A stretch of DNA of 64,000 bases from Akkermansia muciniphila (GTDB lineage Bacteria; Pseudomonadota; Gammaproteobacteria; Burkholderiales; Burkholderiaceae_C), in NCBI GenBank assembly GCA_943331105.2, contig CALQKH020000006.1, positions 62,001 to 126,000 of the forward strand. The letters run 5' to 3'. The translations under genes and the position numbers were made by a program. Positions 50,493-58,193 of this stretch are shown one piece after another (position 1 is the first letter of the stretch; every line of letters starts with the position of its first letter). The notes beneath the pieces are model-generated. The model saw only the letters and a program-made list of their open reading frames with translations. It searched no databases and was not told the DNA's origin.

Positions 50493-50796
50493 CGAATCGC
50501 TCCTTCAGTTTCAGCAGCAGTTCAGGTCTCAGGTTGTCAAATTTGGCTTTGGCGTAAACCAACAAAAGAACAATCTCTCCGTTGGTCAAGTGGTTGAAAT
50601 AAATCACTCTGGTACCGCCGCTCTTGCCCATGCCTTGGCGTGTCCATCGCACCTTGCGCAAGGGACCAGCCCCGGGAATCACATCTCCAGCCATTGGGTT
50701 TTCGCTGATCCACGCTATGAACTCAAACCGTTCGGAATCGGTCCAGACCTTGGCTGACCAAGCGATGAAGTCTGGGGTTTCGTGCACGGTCAACAT
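50485..50796 (-). CDS. RelE/HigB-like toxin
   Basis: 103-residue toxin of the RelE/ParE superfamily. The stretch GAGPLRKVRWTRQGMGKSGGTRVIYF resembles HigB-type mRNA interferases, with an expected action as a ribosome-dependent or ribosome-independent mRNA nuclease. It is followed, with an 8-base overlap, by a BrnA-type antitoxin. A TACAAT box ends 7 bases before the ATG, so the mRNA may be almost leaderless. Confidence 0.8.
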   Translation of the reverse strand: MLTVHETPDFIAWSAKVWTDSERFEFIAWISENPMAGDVIPGAGPLRKVRWTRQGMGKSGGTRVIYFNHLTNGEIVLLLVYAKAKFDNLRPELLLKLKERFDA

Positions 50797-50802
50797 TAAT
50801 TA

Positions 50803-50808
50803 ATTGTA
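50803..50808 (-). promoter_or_regulatory. Probable -10 box of the toxin-antitoxin pair
   Basis: TACAAT on the minus strand within an A/T-rich stretch (attaattaattg...ttag). A weak TTCGAT -35 lies 18 bases upstream. The predicted start is at or next to the toxin ATG (50796). Confidence 0.35.
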
Positions 50809-50904
50809 CTAGCAAAAAATTAGTTGATCGAACGATGGCAGCTGCAGGAGGCAGCAGATGCTCGGGGCTCGAGCATCTGCTAATGAAGCCGCGTGGGCTC
50901 AGTC

Positions 50905-51477
50905 TTAGGGCAACAAGTCAATCAAGATCTCGTTGCGCCGGTTCCAAGGCAAGGTGAACGGATCGTCGTAACGGGCCACTTGGGCCGTGGGGCTGAGCTT
51001 GAGGTTTTTGGCTTTGGCCCAAGCCTTCAGCCGCTCGGTTTGCTCTTCAACGCTGGCCTGCGTGGTGAAGCCGCTAAAACGCACGGCTACCACTTCGTGC
51101 TCGGCCACAGGACGCAGCTGAACTTGGGGGTTCAGTGGCTTGGGCAAGGTCTGCATGCTCTCGGCGGCGGGCATCACAAAGTGGACGCGCCAGCCTTCTG
51201 ACTCGGGGGCGACGGTGACGGGCGCTGTCATCGAGATCTTGCGCTGCGCGCCCACCTCGGCTTGGACGTTGTCACCAAAAATATAAGACGCGATGCGCCG
51301 AAAGCCATTGCGGCTGGCCGCGTCAAAGTCGCCACTGATTTGGGTTTGCGCCACGGTGAACGCGGCGTAGCGGCGCACTTCAAAAGGCGGGTCTGAGACC
51401 AGCACGGTGTAACGCGGTTCTTCAACGGCCATGGCGGCTCCACAAAAAAGAAACAAAACAGAAAAAAACCAACGCAT
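50905..51477 (-). CDS. SOUL-family heme-binding protein, secreted
   Basis: 190 residues with a signal peptide (MRWFFSVLFLFCGAAMA) and a SOUL/HBP domain: YTVLVSDPPFEVRRYAAFTVA at the start, FRRIASYIFGDN, KISMTAPVTV and WNRRNEILIDL at the end. Family members bind heme or tetrapyrroles; periplasmic placement follows from the signal. The role in bacteria is not settled. It is divergent from umuC, and its start is 145 bases from the LexA box. Confidence 0.85.
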   Translation of the reverse strand: MRWFFSVLFLFCGAAMAVEEPRYTVLVSDPPFEVRRYAAFTVAQTQISGDFDAASRNGFRRIASYIFGDNVQAEVGAQRKISMTAPVTVAPESEGWRVHFVMPAAESMQTLPKPLNPQVQLRPVAEHEVVAVRFSGFTTQASVEEQTERLKAWAKAKNLKLSPTAQVARYDDPFTLPWNRRNEILIDLLP

Positions 51478-51621
51478 AAAAGCTCGCTTGAAAAAGGGGT
51501 CTGGTCAGACATTAAAGCAAATGGGGGGCAGGCCATCGGTCCGCTGGCGCACGCTTGCGCGAGCTGGGTGTCAACACCGCGGGTAACACCACCTGGTCCG
51601 TTGCTTCTTTTATTCTCTATA

Positions 51622-51641
51622 TACTGTTTATAAATACAGTA
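51622..51641 (+). promoter_or_regulatory. LexA box of umuC
   Basis: TACTG and CAGTA arms with a 10-base A/T core, the same consensus as at 47655-47674. TATACT (51620-51625) and TATAAA (51629-51634) are possible -10 boxes within it. It ends only 7 bases before the first ATG candidate, so the umuC leader must be very short. Confidence 0.9.
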
Positions 51642-51648
51642 TTTGGCC

Positions 51649-53022
51649 ATGCCCCTCCCCATGCTCGCCCTCATCGACGGCAACAACTTTTACGTCTCTT
51701 GCGAACGCGTCTTCCAGCCCTGGCTGCAAGGCCGGCCGGTGGTTGTGCTGTCCAACAACGACGGCTGCGCCATCGCCCGCAGTGACGAAGCCAAAGCCCT
51801 GGGCATCAAGATGGGCGCGCCTTACTTTCAGCTGCGCGAGCTCGAGCGCGATGCTGGCCTGATCGCGCTGTCTGCCAACTTCGCCCTGTATGGCGACATG
51901 AGCGACCGCATGATGAGCCTGGCCGCAGGCCTGGGCCATACCCAAGAGGTCTATTCCATTGACGAAAGCTTTGTGGACCTGAGTGGTATCTCTGGTGATT
52001 TGGTGCGCCGCGCCCGCACCATCCGCAGGCGCATCTTGAGGTGGATCGGCATCCCGACCTGCATCGGCATCGGGCCCACCAAGACGCTCGCCAAATTGGC
52101 CAATGCGATTGCCAAAAGCGCCGAGCGTAAGCCCGGCAGTTACCCGGCCCACCATGCGCAGATCTGCCACCTGGGGGCGTGCAGCCCGCAAGAGCTGGCC
52201 GAGCTCTTGCAGGCCACTGAAGTGGGCGAGGTGTGGGGCGTGGGTCCGCGCATTGCGGCGCAACTGCGGGCGCAAGGCATCACCACAGCGCAAGACCTGG
52301 CCGTGATGAGCCCGGCGGCTGCGCGGGCCATGTGCTCGGTGGTGCTGGAAAAAACCGTGCGCGAACTGAACGGCACGCCCTGCATCGAGTTTGAAGACGA
52401 ACCCCCGGCCAAGCAGCAGATTGCCTGCACCCGCAGCTTTGGCCGCCCGGTGACCGAGCTGGCCGATTTGCAGCAGGCCGTGACCGAGTTCGCTTGCCGC
52501 GCGGCAGAAAAACTGCGCAAGCAAAAGGGCCATGCGGCGCAGGTGATGGTGTTCATCCGCACCAGCCCGTTCAGAAAGCAAGACGCGCAGTACAGCCGCA
52601 GCGCCTGCCTGCCGCTGCCCGTGCCCACCAGCGACAGCGCGCACATCACGCAGGCGGCATTGGCTTTGCTGGACAGCATTTACCAGCCGGGCTTTTTGTA
52701 CGCCAAAGCGGGTGTGATGCTGATGGGCTTGCAGCCAGCCACGCGCCAACAGATGACGCTCGATTTGTCGCGCCACGCAGGCGATACCCAGCCCGCCAAC
52801 CGTACACGCTTGATGCAGGCCATTGACCAGATCAACCAGCGCCACGGCCGGGGCAGCCTGAAGCTGGGCAGCGCGGGCACAGGGCACGCGGCGCAAATTT
52901 GGCACATGAAGCAAGATTTCAAAACCCCGGCCTACACGACCGACTGGCGGGGCTTGTTGACGGTGCAAAACGACGCCGTGCGGGCGGTCGATCAGTGGCC
53001 CTCAGCCCATGGCGGGTATTGA
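51649..53022 (+). CDS. umuC: DNA polymerase V catalytic subunit UmuC (Y family)
   Basis: Error-prone translesion polymerase, about 457 residues. Catalytic carboxylates are in [17 protein letters not shown] and [10 protein letters not shown]; the helix-hairpin-helix thumb segment and little-finger domain follow ([29 protein letters not shown]), and the DUF4113-like tail LKLGSAGTG is present. Start may be ATG 51649 or ATG 51661; the latter gives the more usual N-terminus. It carries its own LexA box, separate from umuD, and the next gene starts inside its 3' end. Confidence 0.93.
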   Translation: MPLPMLALIDGNNFYVSCERVFQPWLQGRPVVVLSNNDGCAIARSDEAKALGIKMGAPYFQLRELERDAGLIALSANFALYGDMSDRMMSLAAGLGHTQEVYSIDESFVDLSGISGDLVRRARTIRRRILRWIGIPTCIGIGPTKTLAKLANAIAKSAERKPGSYPAHHAQICHLGACSPQELAELLQATEVGEVWGVGPRIAAQLRAQGITTAQDLAVMSPAAARAMCSVVLEKTVRELNGTPCIEFEDEPPAKQQIACTRSFGRPVTELADLQQAVTEFACRAAEKLRKQKGHAAQVMVFIRTSPFRKQDAQYSRSACLPLPVPTSDSAHITQAALALLDSIYQPGFLYAKAGVMLMGLQPATRQQMTLDLSRHAGDTQPANRTRLMQAIDQINQRHGRGSLKLGSAGTGHAAQIWHMKQDFKTPAYTTDWRGLLTVQNDAVRAVDQWPSAHGGY

Positions 53023-54274
53023 AAAGCGCTCTGACCCCAATGGTAGACTCAGGGCTCAAAAAATTTTTGCCCACTTTGTTTTGCCTCTGATTCCCAAGAC
53101 CACCGCGACCGCGTTGGCAAATACCCCCCATACCAACGACCGACCCATCGACGTGGTGTACCTGTGGGTCGATGGCAATGACGCGATTTGGCGGGCTAAG
53201 CGCGAAGCGGCTTTGGCGCAATTGCCCCAAGACACGGGTGCGGCCATGGCGCGTTACAGCAACGTGGAAGGGCGCTTTCGTGACAACCATGAGCTGCGTT
53301 ACAGCCTGCGCGCCCTGGAGAAGTTTTTCCCCCAGCACGGCCACGTCTACATCGTCACCGATGCCCAAGCCCCCGATTGGCTGCGGCCCTCGGACCGCTT
53401 GACGCTGGTGGACCACCGCGATCTGATGCCCGAGGCTTCACTGCCCACCTTCGATTCGGGCCACATCGAGTCGTGGATTCACCACATTCCGGGCTTGTCT
53501 GAGCGCTACTTTTATTTCAATGACGATGTGTTTTTGGGTGCGCCCCTGAACCCGGACGATTGGTTCACTGGCGATGGTTTTTATGTGACCTGGTCAGACG
53601 AGCCGGAGGTGACGGACGAGGCCATGCGCACGGACGCCACCTCGCTTGAAAATGCCTGCCGTTTGTCGATCGAATGGCTCACGGCGCAGGCCCGGCTGGC
53701 CTTGGCCGGACAGGCCGCAGCCCCGCTCAGCCGCACGCAAGACCCGCTGTACCAAAGCACCTTTCGCACCTTTGCCCATTCGCCCAGGCCCATGCGCCGC
53801 TCCATCTTGCTGGAGCTGGAAAACACCGCGCCTGAATTGTTTGCGGGTGTGCGTTCCACGGTCTTTCGCAGTTGGGACAAGCCCACCATCGTGTCTGACT
53901 TTGTCTTGCGTTGGGCGCTGGCACACGGCTTGGCCCAGTTGCGCACTTACCGACACGGCCATGTGTCCACGGGTGATGCCGATCAAGAGGCGCAGTTGCA
54001 AGTCTTGACGGCTGAGTTTGGTGCCTTGGATTTCTTTTGCATCAACGACACCACAGACGATGCGCAACACGACGATCCGCGTTTGCTCAAAGTGCAAACG
54101 GTGTTGCAGGCCATGCTGCCGAATGCCTCGGCTTTTGAGCAAGCGGGCCAGCATGCCAGTGGCTTGAGGACCGAAGTGGGCATTTCAGAAGCGGCAGCGG
54201 CCGAAATTCACCAAGGTGCGCAAGCCCCTGCGGCGCACCAAAGCCCGGTGTCAGGCGCTCGCCGAAGGGCTTGA
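53009..54274 (+). CDS. Stealth-family sugar-phosphate transferase
   Basis: 421-residue protein of the Stealth family, whose members transfer hexose-1-phosphate to build capsular or teichoic-like polymers. Conserved regions appear in order: [13 protein letters not shown] (CR1), [22 protein letters not shown] (CR2), [12 protein letters not shown] in the CR2 core, and [18 protein letters not shown] (CR3-like). It overlaps the umuC end by 14 bases, and the exact start is uncertain: the first 40 residues lack family similarity and a later TTG near 53114 is possible. No capsule gene cluster surrounds it. Confidence 0.8.
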   Translation: MAGIEKRSDPNGRLRAQKIFAHFVLPLIPKTTATALANTPHTNDRPIDVVYLWVDGNDAIWRAKREAALAQLPQDTGAAMARYSNVEGRFRDNHELRYSLRALEKFFPQHGHVYIVTDAQAPDWLRPSDRLTLVDHRDLMPEASLPTFDSGHIESWIHHIPGLSERYFYFNDDVFLGAPLNPDDWFTGDGFYVTWSDEPEVTDEAMRTDATSLENACRLSIEWLTAQARLALAGQAAAPLSRTQDPLYQSTFRTFAHSPRPMRRSILLELENTAPELFAGVRSTVFRSWDKPTIVSDFVLRWALAHGLAQLRTYRHGHVSTGDADQEAQLQVLTAEFGALDFFCINDTTDDAQHDDPRLLKVQTVLQAMLPNASAFEQAGQHASGLRTEVGISEAAAAEIHQGAQAPAAHQSPVSGARRRA

Positions 54275-55171
54275 GCGGAAAGACGCGGCCAGCGCCACGG
54301 CTTCTTTGACATCGATGCAAATGCCGTCTGCGCCCAAACTGCGGGCGTCGTGCTGTTGCAGTGTGAAGATGGGGCCACCCAGCAAAACCCCCGGTTCGGG
54401 GTTGCCAGAAGACGACTTGAGGGCGCGGATCAGACCCGGCAATGTTTTGAGCTGCGCCTCGGTGGCGCAAGAAATACCGATCACGTCAAACCATTCGTTG
54501 TTGACCGCGTGCATCAGTTCTTTTTCGCTGAGCGAGATCTCGATGACCACGTCCCAGCCGGCTTTGCGGAAAAAATCGGACACGATGGTCATGCCCAAAA
54601 AGTGCTGCGATCCCGGGGCTGATGCCAGCATGATGCGCTGCACATCGCCGCCCAGTTGTGGGCCGTTTTGGTATTCAAAACCCAGGCGGTGGGTGATCTC
54701 GTGCATGCGCACCAAGCCGCAGGTGACCTCGGTGAAGTCGCACAGATCTTGCTCCCACATCAAGCCCAGTTGACGGGCGGCGGGGGCGATCAGTTCCAGA
54801 AAAATCCGGTCGGTGGTCACGCCCTGGTGCAGCAGTTCATCGATGAATTGGGTGGTCTCGCTGGCGGAGCTCGATTTGCTCAACGCGACAAAGGTGGCCA
54901 ACTGTTTGGGCGATATGCCCGGGCCTGCAGTGGGTGCGTTGGCGTCGTGCAGGTCGATCCTGTGCGCCTGCACCAGGCGCGGGATGATTTGCGTCTCGAT
55001 GACTTCGGTCAAAGACCGTTTGCATTCGTCTTGACCGTTGGATGAGTCTGCGTTTTGCGGTTGCATGGCGCGGTGGGTCAAACTTTGTCCGAGGGATGAC
55101 ATGAGTGTCAACAAAGCGCTTGCATGTGCCTTCAACGGGTTGAAAGAAAGGCCCGGTAGATTGAGGTACAT
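54251..55171 (-). CDS. Cobalamin-binding-domain regulator, AerR/PpaA-like
   Basis: Cytoplasmic protein of 306 residues. A helical domain (about 95-165) contains LGLMWEQDLCDFTEVTCGLVRMHEI, typical of PpaA/AerR and CarH relatives, where a tryptophan and an acidic residue face the corrinoid. A Rossmann-type B12-binding domain follows (about 180-300), with GSQHFLG replacing the classic DxHxxG: the histidine is kept and Asp is Ser, as in light-sensing AerR-type proteins. ATG 55171 is chosen over a TTG at 55183. In phototrophs such proteins antagonise the photosynthesis repressor CrtJ/PpsR. No photosynthesis genes are in the window. Confidence 0.82.
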   Translation of the reverse strand: MYLNLPGLSFNPLKAHASALLTLMSSLGQSLTHRAMQPQNADSSNGQDECKRSLTEVIETQIIPRLVQAHRIDLHDANAPTAGPGISPKQLATFVALSKSSSASETTQFIDELLHQGVTTDRIFLELIAPAARQLGLMWEQDLCDFTEVTCGLVRMHEITHRLGFEYQNGPQLGGDVQRIMLASAPGSQHFLGMTIVSDFFRKAGWDVVIEISLSEKELMHAVNNEWFDVIGISCATEAQLKTLPGLIRALKSSSGNPEPGVLLGGPIFTLQQHDARSLGADGICIDVKEAVALAASFRSSPSASA

Positions 55172-55259
55172 CAAGGTGTCCAAAAGTTAGTTTTGACCTT
55201 AACGGTTTCAACCTCCCTGTGCAAGTCACATTGGCCTGACATTTCTAGGGGTTATCACC

Positions 55260-55277
55260 TGTAAATCAAGGTGTACA
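55260..55277. promoter_or_regulatory. TGT-N12-ACA motif upstream of the B12-binding gene
   Basis: TGTAAATCAAGGTGTACA matches the minimal TGT-N12-ACA layout of CrtJ/PpsR sites. Only six bases are fixed, so a chance match is quite possible. It is about 90 bases before the gene start. Confidence 0.25.
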
Positions 55278-55288
55278 GCAGGCTCGCA

Positions 55289-55621
55289 TTATTCAAGGCT
55301 TAGCCGCGTTACAGGGCTTTCGCGCAGCGGAAATTCATCGGTGTTGTCTGCCAAGGCCAGTGAAGCTGGCGTTGGCGTGTGCGCAGTTTGTCGCGCTTGT
55401 TTGACGGCGTGTTTGCTGCTTCTGCCGCGTACCCGTTGGCGCCAAACTTGGAATGAGCGCGCTTTCAGGTTTTGCCGCATCAGGGCGATCACTTGCGTTT
55501 CGTCCAAACCATAGTTCAGCGCAATCGCTTCAAACGAGGTGCTGTCGTCCCAAGCCATGGCAATGATCTGTGAGGTGTCGGCAGCGTCGAGCCCCTCCAG
55601 CGGGGCGGCTTCAAATGCCAC
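55289..55621 (-). CDS. TIGR03643/DUF2805 family protein
   Basis: Small protein of about 110 residues. The core SQIIAMAWDDSTSFEAIALNYGLDETQVIALMRQNLKARSFQVWRQRVRGRSSKH is the whole domain of the TIGR03643 (DUF2805) family, whose members often lie near photolyase/cryptochrome genes and whose function is unknown. A helix-turn-helix-like layout suggests nucleic-acid binding. I take GTG 55621 as start; an in-frame TTG at 55666 would overlap the protease-like gene by 56 bases. It precedes the B12-binding gene on the same strand. Confidence 0.75.
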   Translation of the reverse strand: MAFEAAPLEGLDAADTSQIIAMAWDDSTSFEAIALNYGLDETQVIALMRQNLKARSFQVWRQRVRGRSSKHAVKQARQTAHTPTPASLALADNTDEFPLRESPVTRLSLE

Positions 55622-56615
55622 TGGGGCGCCTGAAGGAACGGTTGCGGTCGCCGGTGACGAGTTCAATTTGCCGGATTTGGCCCTGACGGCGGATGCTGAG
55701 CGTCAGGGGGCTGCCTGCAGGCCCTAATGCCGACAAACGTCGGTAAAAATCGGCCAAGCTGACCAAGGTTTGGCCTTGCAGGGCCAGCAAGGTGTCGCCG
55801 ACCATCACGCCGCTTTGGGCCGCTGGGCTGTCGGGCGAGACACGCAGTACGCCCAAGCCGCCGCTGGGCAAAGCTTGGCTGCTGATGCCCAGCCACGAGG
55901 GCGCAGGGCCTGGGCGCTTGCCGGTGCGCAGCAGGTCGGGCAGGGGGTCTTTGAGCAGGTTCACCGGCACATACAGGTTGCCCGGCATGGGCAGCTGGTC
56001 GCCGAAGACGTCTTGCACCAGCAAAGAGCCGATACCGATCAGTTGCCCGCGCTGGTCAAACAGCCCGGCGCCACTCCAATTGTTCACGGCGGGCAGGGTC
56101 ATCAAGGGGGCTTCCAGCAGGTACTCCCAGGCAGCCGCAAAGGGTTGGCGAGAGACCAGTTCCAGCGCCGTCAGCTCCGATTCTCTTTGGCCGAGTGTCC
56201 AAAGTTTTCCAGGGGTGGGCAAGGTGTCAGAGTCGCCCAAGGGGACGGCCTCCAGGCGCAGGGGCACCAAGGCCCGAATCAGCCCCAAACCACTGGCGTT
56301 GTCTACGGCACGCACTTGCCCCGGGACCCGTCTGCCTTGGTGGTCAATCAGGTCCACGCTTTCTGCCTCCAGCAGCAGATAACCGATGGTCAGCACCGTG
56401 TCCGGGGCGATGACCACGCCAGAGCCCTGTCTTTGTTGGCCCAAGGTGCGCGTGGTGTTGGCTTGTTCGTCACTGCGGGTTTGCACGCCCACGACCGATT
56501 GCATGATGCGCTGGACGGTGGATTCGTTCAGTGTCTGCCCAGGCTGTGCCCAAGCCAAAGGCCAAGCCAACAAGCCTGCACACAACACCATCAGCAATGG
56601 GTGGTTCATGGTCAT
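55611..56615 (-). CDS. HtrA/S1C-like protein with PDZ domain, active site degraded
   Basis: Secreted 334-residue protein: signal peptide (to about residue 23, LAWPLAWA), trypsin-like domain (about 35-215), PDZ domain (about 235-320, with LGISSQALPSGGLGVLRVSPDSPAAQSGVMVGDTLLAL). The catalytic His position (normally TNxHVV) reads VLTIGYLLLEA, so His is replaced by Tyr. The Asp position reads DNASGLGLI. The Ser is retained in NNWSGAG, a variant of GNSGG. It is therefore likely a non-proteolytic binding protein. GGGGA precedes the ATG. It overlaps the DUF2805 gene by 11 bases. Confidence 0.83.
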   Translation of the reverse strand: MTMNHPLLMVLCAGLLAWPLAWAQPGQTLNESTVQRIMQSVVGVQTRSDEQANTTRTLGQQRQGSGVVIAPDTVLTIGYLLLEAESVDLIDHQGRRVPGQVRAVDNASGLGLIRALVPLRLEAVPLGDSDTLPTPGKLWTLGQRESELTALELVSRQPFAAAWEYLLEAPLMTLPAVNNWSGAGLFDQRGQLIGIGSLLVQDVFGDQLPMPGNLYVPVNLLKDPLPDLLRTGKRPGPAPSWLGISSQALPSGGLGVLRVSPDSPAAQSGVMVGDTLLALQGQTLVSLADFYRRLSALGPAGSPLTLSIRRQGQIRQIELVTGDRNRSFRRPSGI

Positions 56616-56734
56616 TCCCCGTAAAAACGGCCAACAATGGTTCGATAAACGGCTGTCGATGGTCGTACACCGTTAACAGCCCAAATGCATTGTGTGCCGG
56701 TGCGACTTAACCCCATGCCCGGGGAGCCTACTGC

Positions 56735-57370
56735 TTACTTGGGCAAATCGCGCGCACCGCTGGCGGGGCGGTACATCTTGAACAGTTGCTCTGGCCCAAT
56801 GCTGAAGTAATCGGCCGGACCACCGCCGCGCAGGATGTGTCCCGCGTTGGCCGTGTCATAAACGCCGTCCTTGAGCAAACGCTGCGCGATGTGAATGCCC
56901 ACCACTTCACCAAACACCATCCAGGTGTCGATGTTTTGGCCTTGCAAGTCTTTCAGTTGCAAAATTTGTGTACAACGGCATTCAAAACTGACCGGACTTT
57001 GTGCCACGCGTGGCACGCCCACGATGCGCGAGGGCTCGGGCGTCAAACCCGCCAGATCGAACTCACTCACCTCAGGGGGCACGGCTTCGCAGGTTTGGTT
57101 CATCACCTCGGCCAGTTCGCGGGTGACCAGATTCCAGACAAACTCGCCAGTGGCTTCGATGTTGTTCAAAGAGTCCTTGCGCCCGATGCTGGAAAAACCA
57201 ATCACCGGGGGCACGTAGTTGAAGGCGTTGAAAAAACTATAGGGCGCCAAGTTCAAAACGCCGCTGTTGCTGCGGCTGGACACCCAGCCAATGGGCCGCG
57301 GGCCTACGATGGCGTTGAAGGGGTCGTGTTTGAGGCCGTGGCCTGCTTTGGGTTCGTAAAAGTGCTGCAT
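56735..57370 (-). CDS. Flavin reductase-like / FMN-binding split-barrel protein
   Basis: 211-residue FMN-binding protein of the DIM6/NTAB flavin reductase family. PFNAIVGPRPIGWVSS, NLAPYSFFNAFNYVPPVIGFSS and TGEFVWNLVTREL are characteristic of the group. Members supply reduced flavin to two-component monooxygenases or reduce other substrates. The two FAD monooxygenases in the window are single-component types that do not need it, so the partner is unknown. Confidence 0.85.
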   Translation of the reverse strand: MQHFYEPKAGHGLKHDPFNAIVGPRPIGWVSSRSNSGVLNLAPYSFFNAFNYVPPVIGFSSIGRKDSLNNIEATGEFVWNLVTRELAEVMNQTCEAVPPEVSEFDLAGLTPEPSRIVGVPRVAQSPVSFECRCTQILQLKDLQGQNIDTWMVFGEVVGIHIAQRLLKDGVYDTANAGHILRGGGPADYFSIGPEQLFKMYRPASGARDLPK

Positions 57371-57459
57371 GGCTTGACTGTAAGCGGCAAAGGGCGGCTG
57401 GGGCAGTCATGCACCGGACAAGCCTTGCAGACTATGATCGCGTCCTCTTGAGGACCACC

Positions 57460-57828
57460 ATGACACGAACCCTTCTCGCCGAATCGGCCATCCACCCGGC
57501 CATTCGCCAACGCATTGCCGAGCACCACTTGCCCGTGATCCAGCAGGTGCAAACTGCCATTGCCCAGCACGCCGTCGTGGTGGTGGGTTTGTCGGGTAAT
57601 CCTTTTGTGGGCAAGGCTCGTAAGGCGCTGGCCGCAGCGGGCGTGGCGCACGAATACATCGAGCTTGGCAGCTATTTCTCTAAGTGGCGCTTGCGCAATG
57701 CCCTGAAAATGTGGACCGGTTGGCCCACATTTCCCATGGTCTTTGTGCGCGGCACGCTGGTCGGTGGGGCCGATGACCTGCGCCGCCTGATCGACAGCGG
57801 CGAACTGCAAACCCTGCTGCAATCCTGA
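57460..57828 (+). CDS. Glutaredoxin-like protein without cysteine
   Basis: 122-residue thioredoxin-fold protein. The expected CPYC or CGFS motif is replaced in GLSGNPFVGKARKAL by NPFV, while the cis-proline region WPTFPMVFVRG and the glutathione-binding GGADDL are kept. There is no cysteine anywhere in the protein. It cannot work as an oxidoreductase and may instead bind glutathione or a protein partner. ATG 57460 has a GAGG site; an upstream in-frame ATG at 57409 is less likely. It lies 5 bases before the next gene. Confidence 0.8.
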   Translation: MTRTLLAESAIHPAIRQRIAEHHLPVIQQVQTAIAQHAVVVVGLSGNPFVGKARKALAAAGVAHEYIELGSYFSKWRLRNALKMWTGWPTFPMVFVRGTLVGGADDLRRLIDSGELQTLLQS

Positions 57829-57833
57829 AGTCC

Positions 57834-58193
57834 ATGGCGTCCATCGCAAAACCTGAGTTGTGGCGCACCGAGGTGGGCGATGGGGTGGCCGTGCTTCACA
57901 TTCCTGGCGCACTCAAGCGTGCACGCACCTTTGACATCGATGTGAGCCTGTGGGTGCGCGTGCCTGAAGACAACGCCGAGGCTTGGCACGAATTGACGCT
58001 GGAGATCGATGGCAAGCAGCAGTGGCACCGTCGCATCGCCAGCAGCTGCCCGGGTCAGACCGACGGGCTCGATTACCACTGCCGTGTGGTCCTTGAAGCC
58101 GGTCCGGCCCTGCGCATCCGCGCTGTGGCGGGCACCCGAGGCTCGGTGGTGCAGCGTTTGCACATCGAAGCCCGCGAAGACCTGATGGATTAG
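57834..58193 (+). CDS. Conserved protein of unknown function
   Basis: 119-residue soluble protein with alternating beta-rich segments (DIDVSLWVRVPEDNAEAW, ELTLEIDGKQQWHRRIAS, LRIRAVAGTRGSVVQRLHIEA), which suggests a small beta-sandwich or barrel. No catalytic motif is evident. It follows the glutaredoxin-like gene by 5 bases, so the two probably form an operon, and its 3' end overlaps the opposing oxidase gene by 4 bases. Confidence 0.68.
   Translation: MASIAKPELWRTEVGDGVAVLHIPGALKRARTFDIDVSLWVRVPEDNAEAWHELTLEIDGKQQWHRRIASSCPGQTDGLDYHCRVVLEAGPALRIRAVAGTRGSVVQRLHIEAREDLMD

Noticed and set aside
51628..52968. A 446-residue frame opposite umuC
   Set aside because: umuC has clear catalytic motifs and its own LexA box; the opposite frame shows only the His/Ala-rich composition of a shadow frame.
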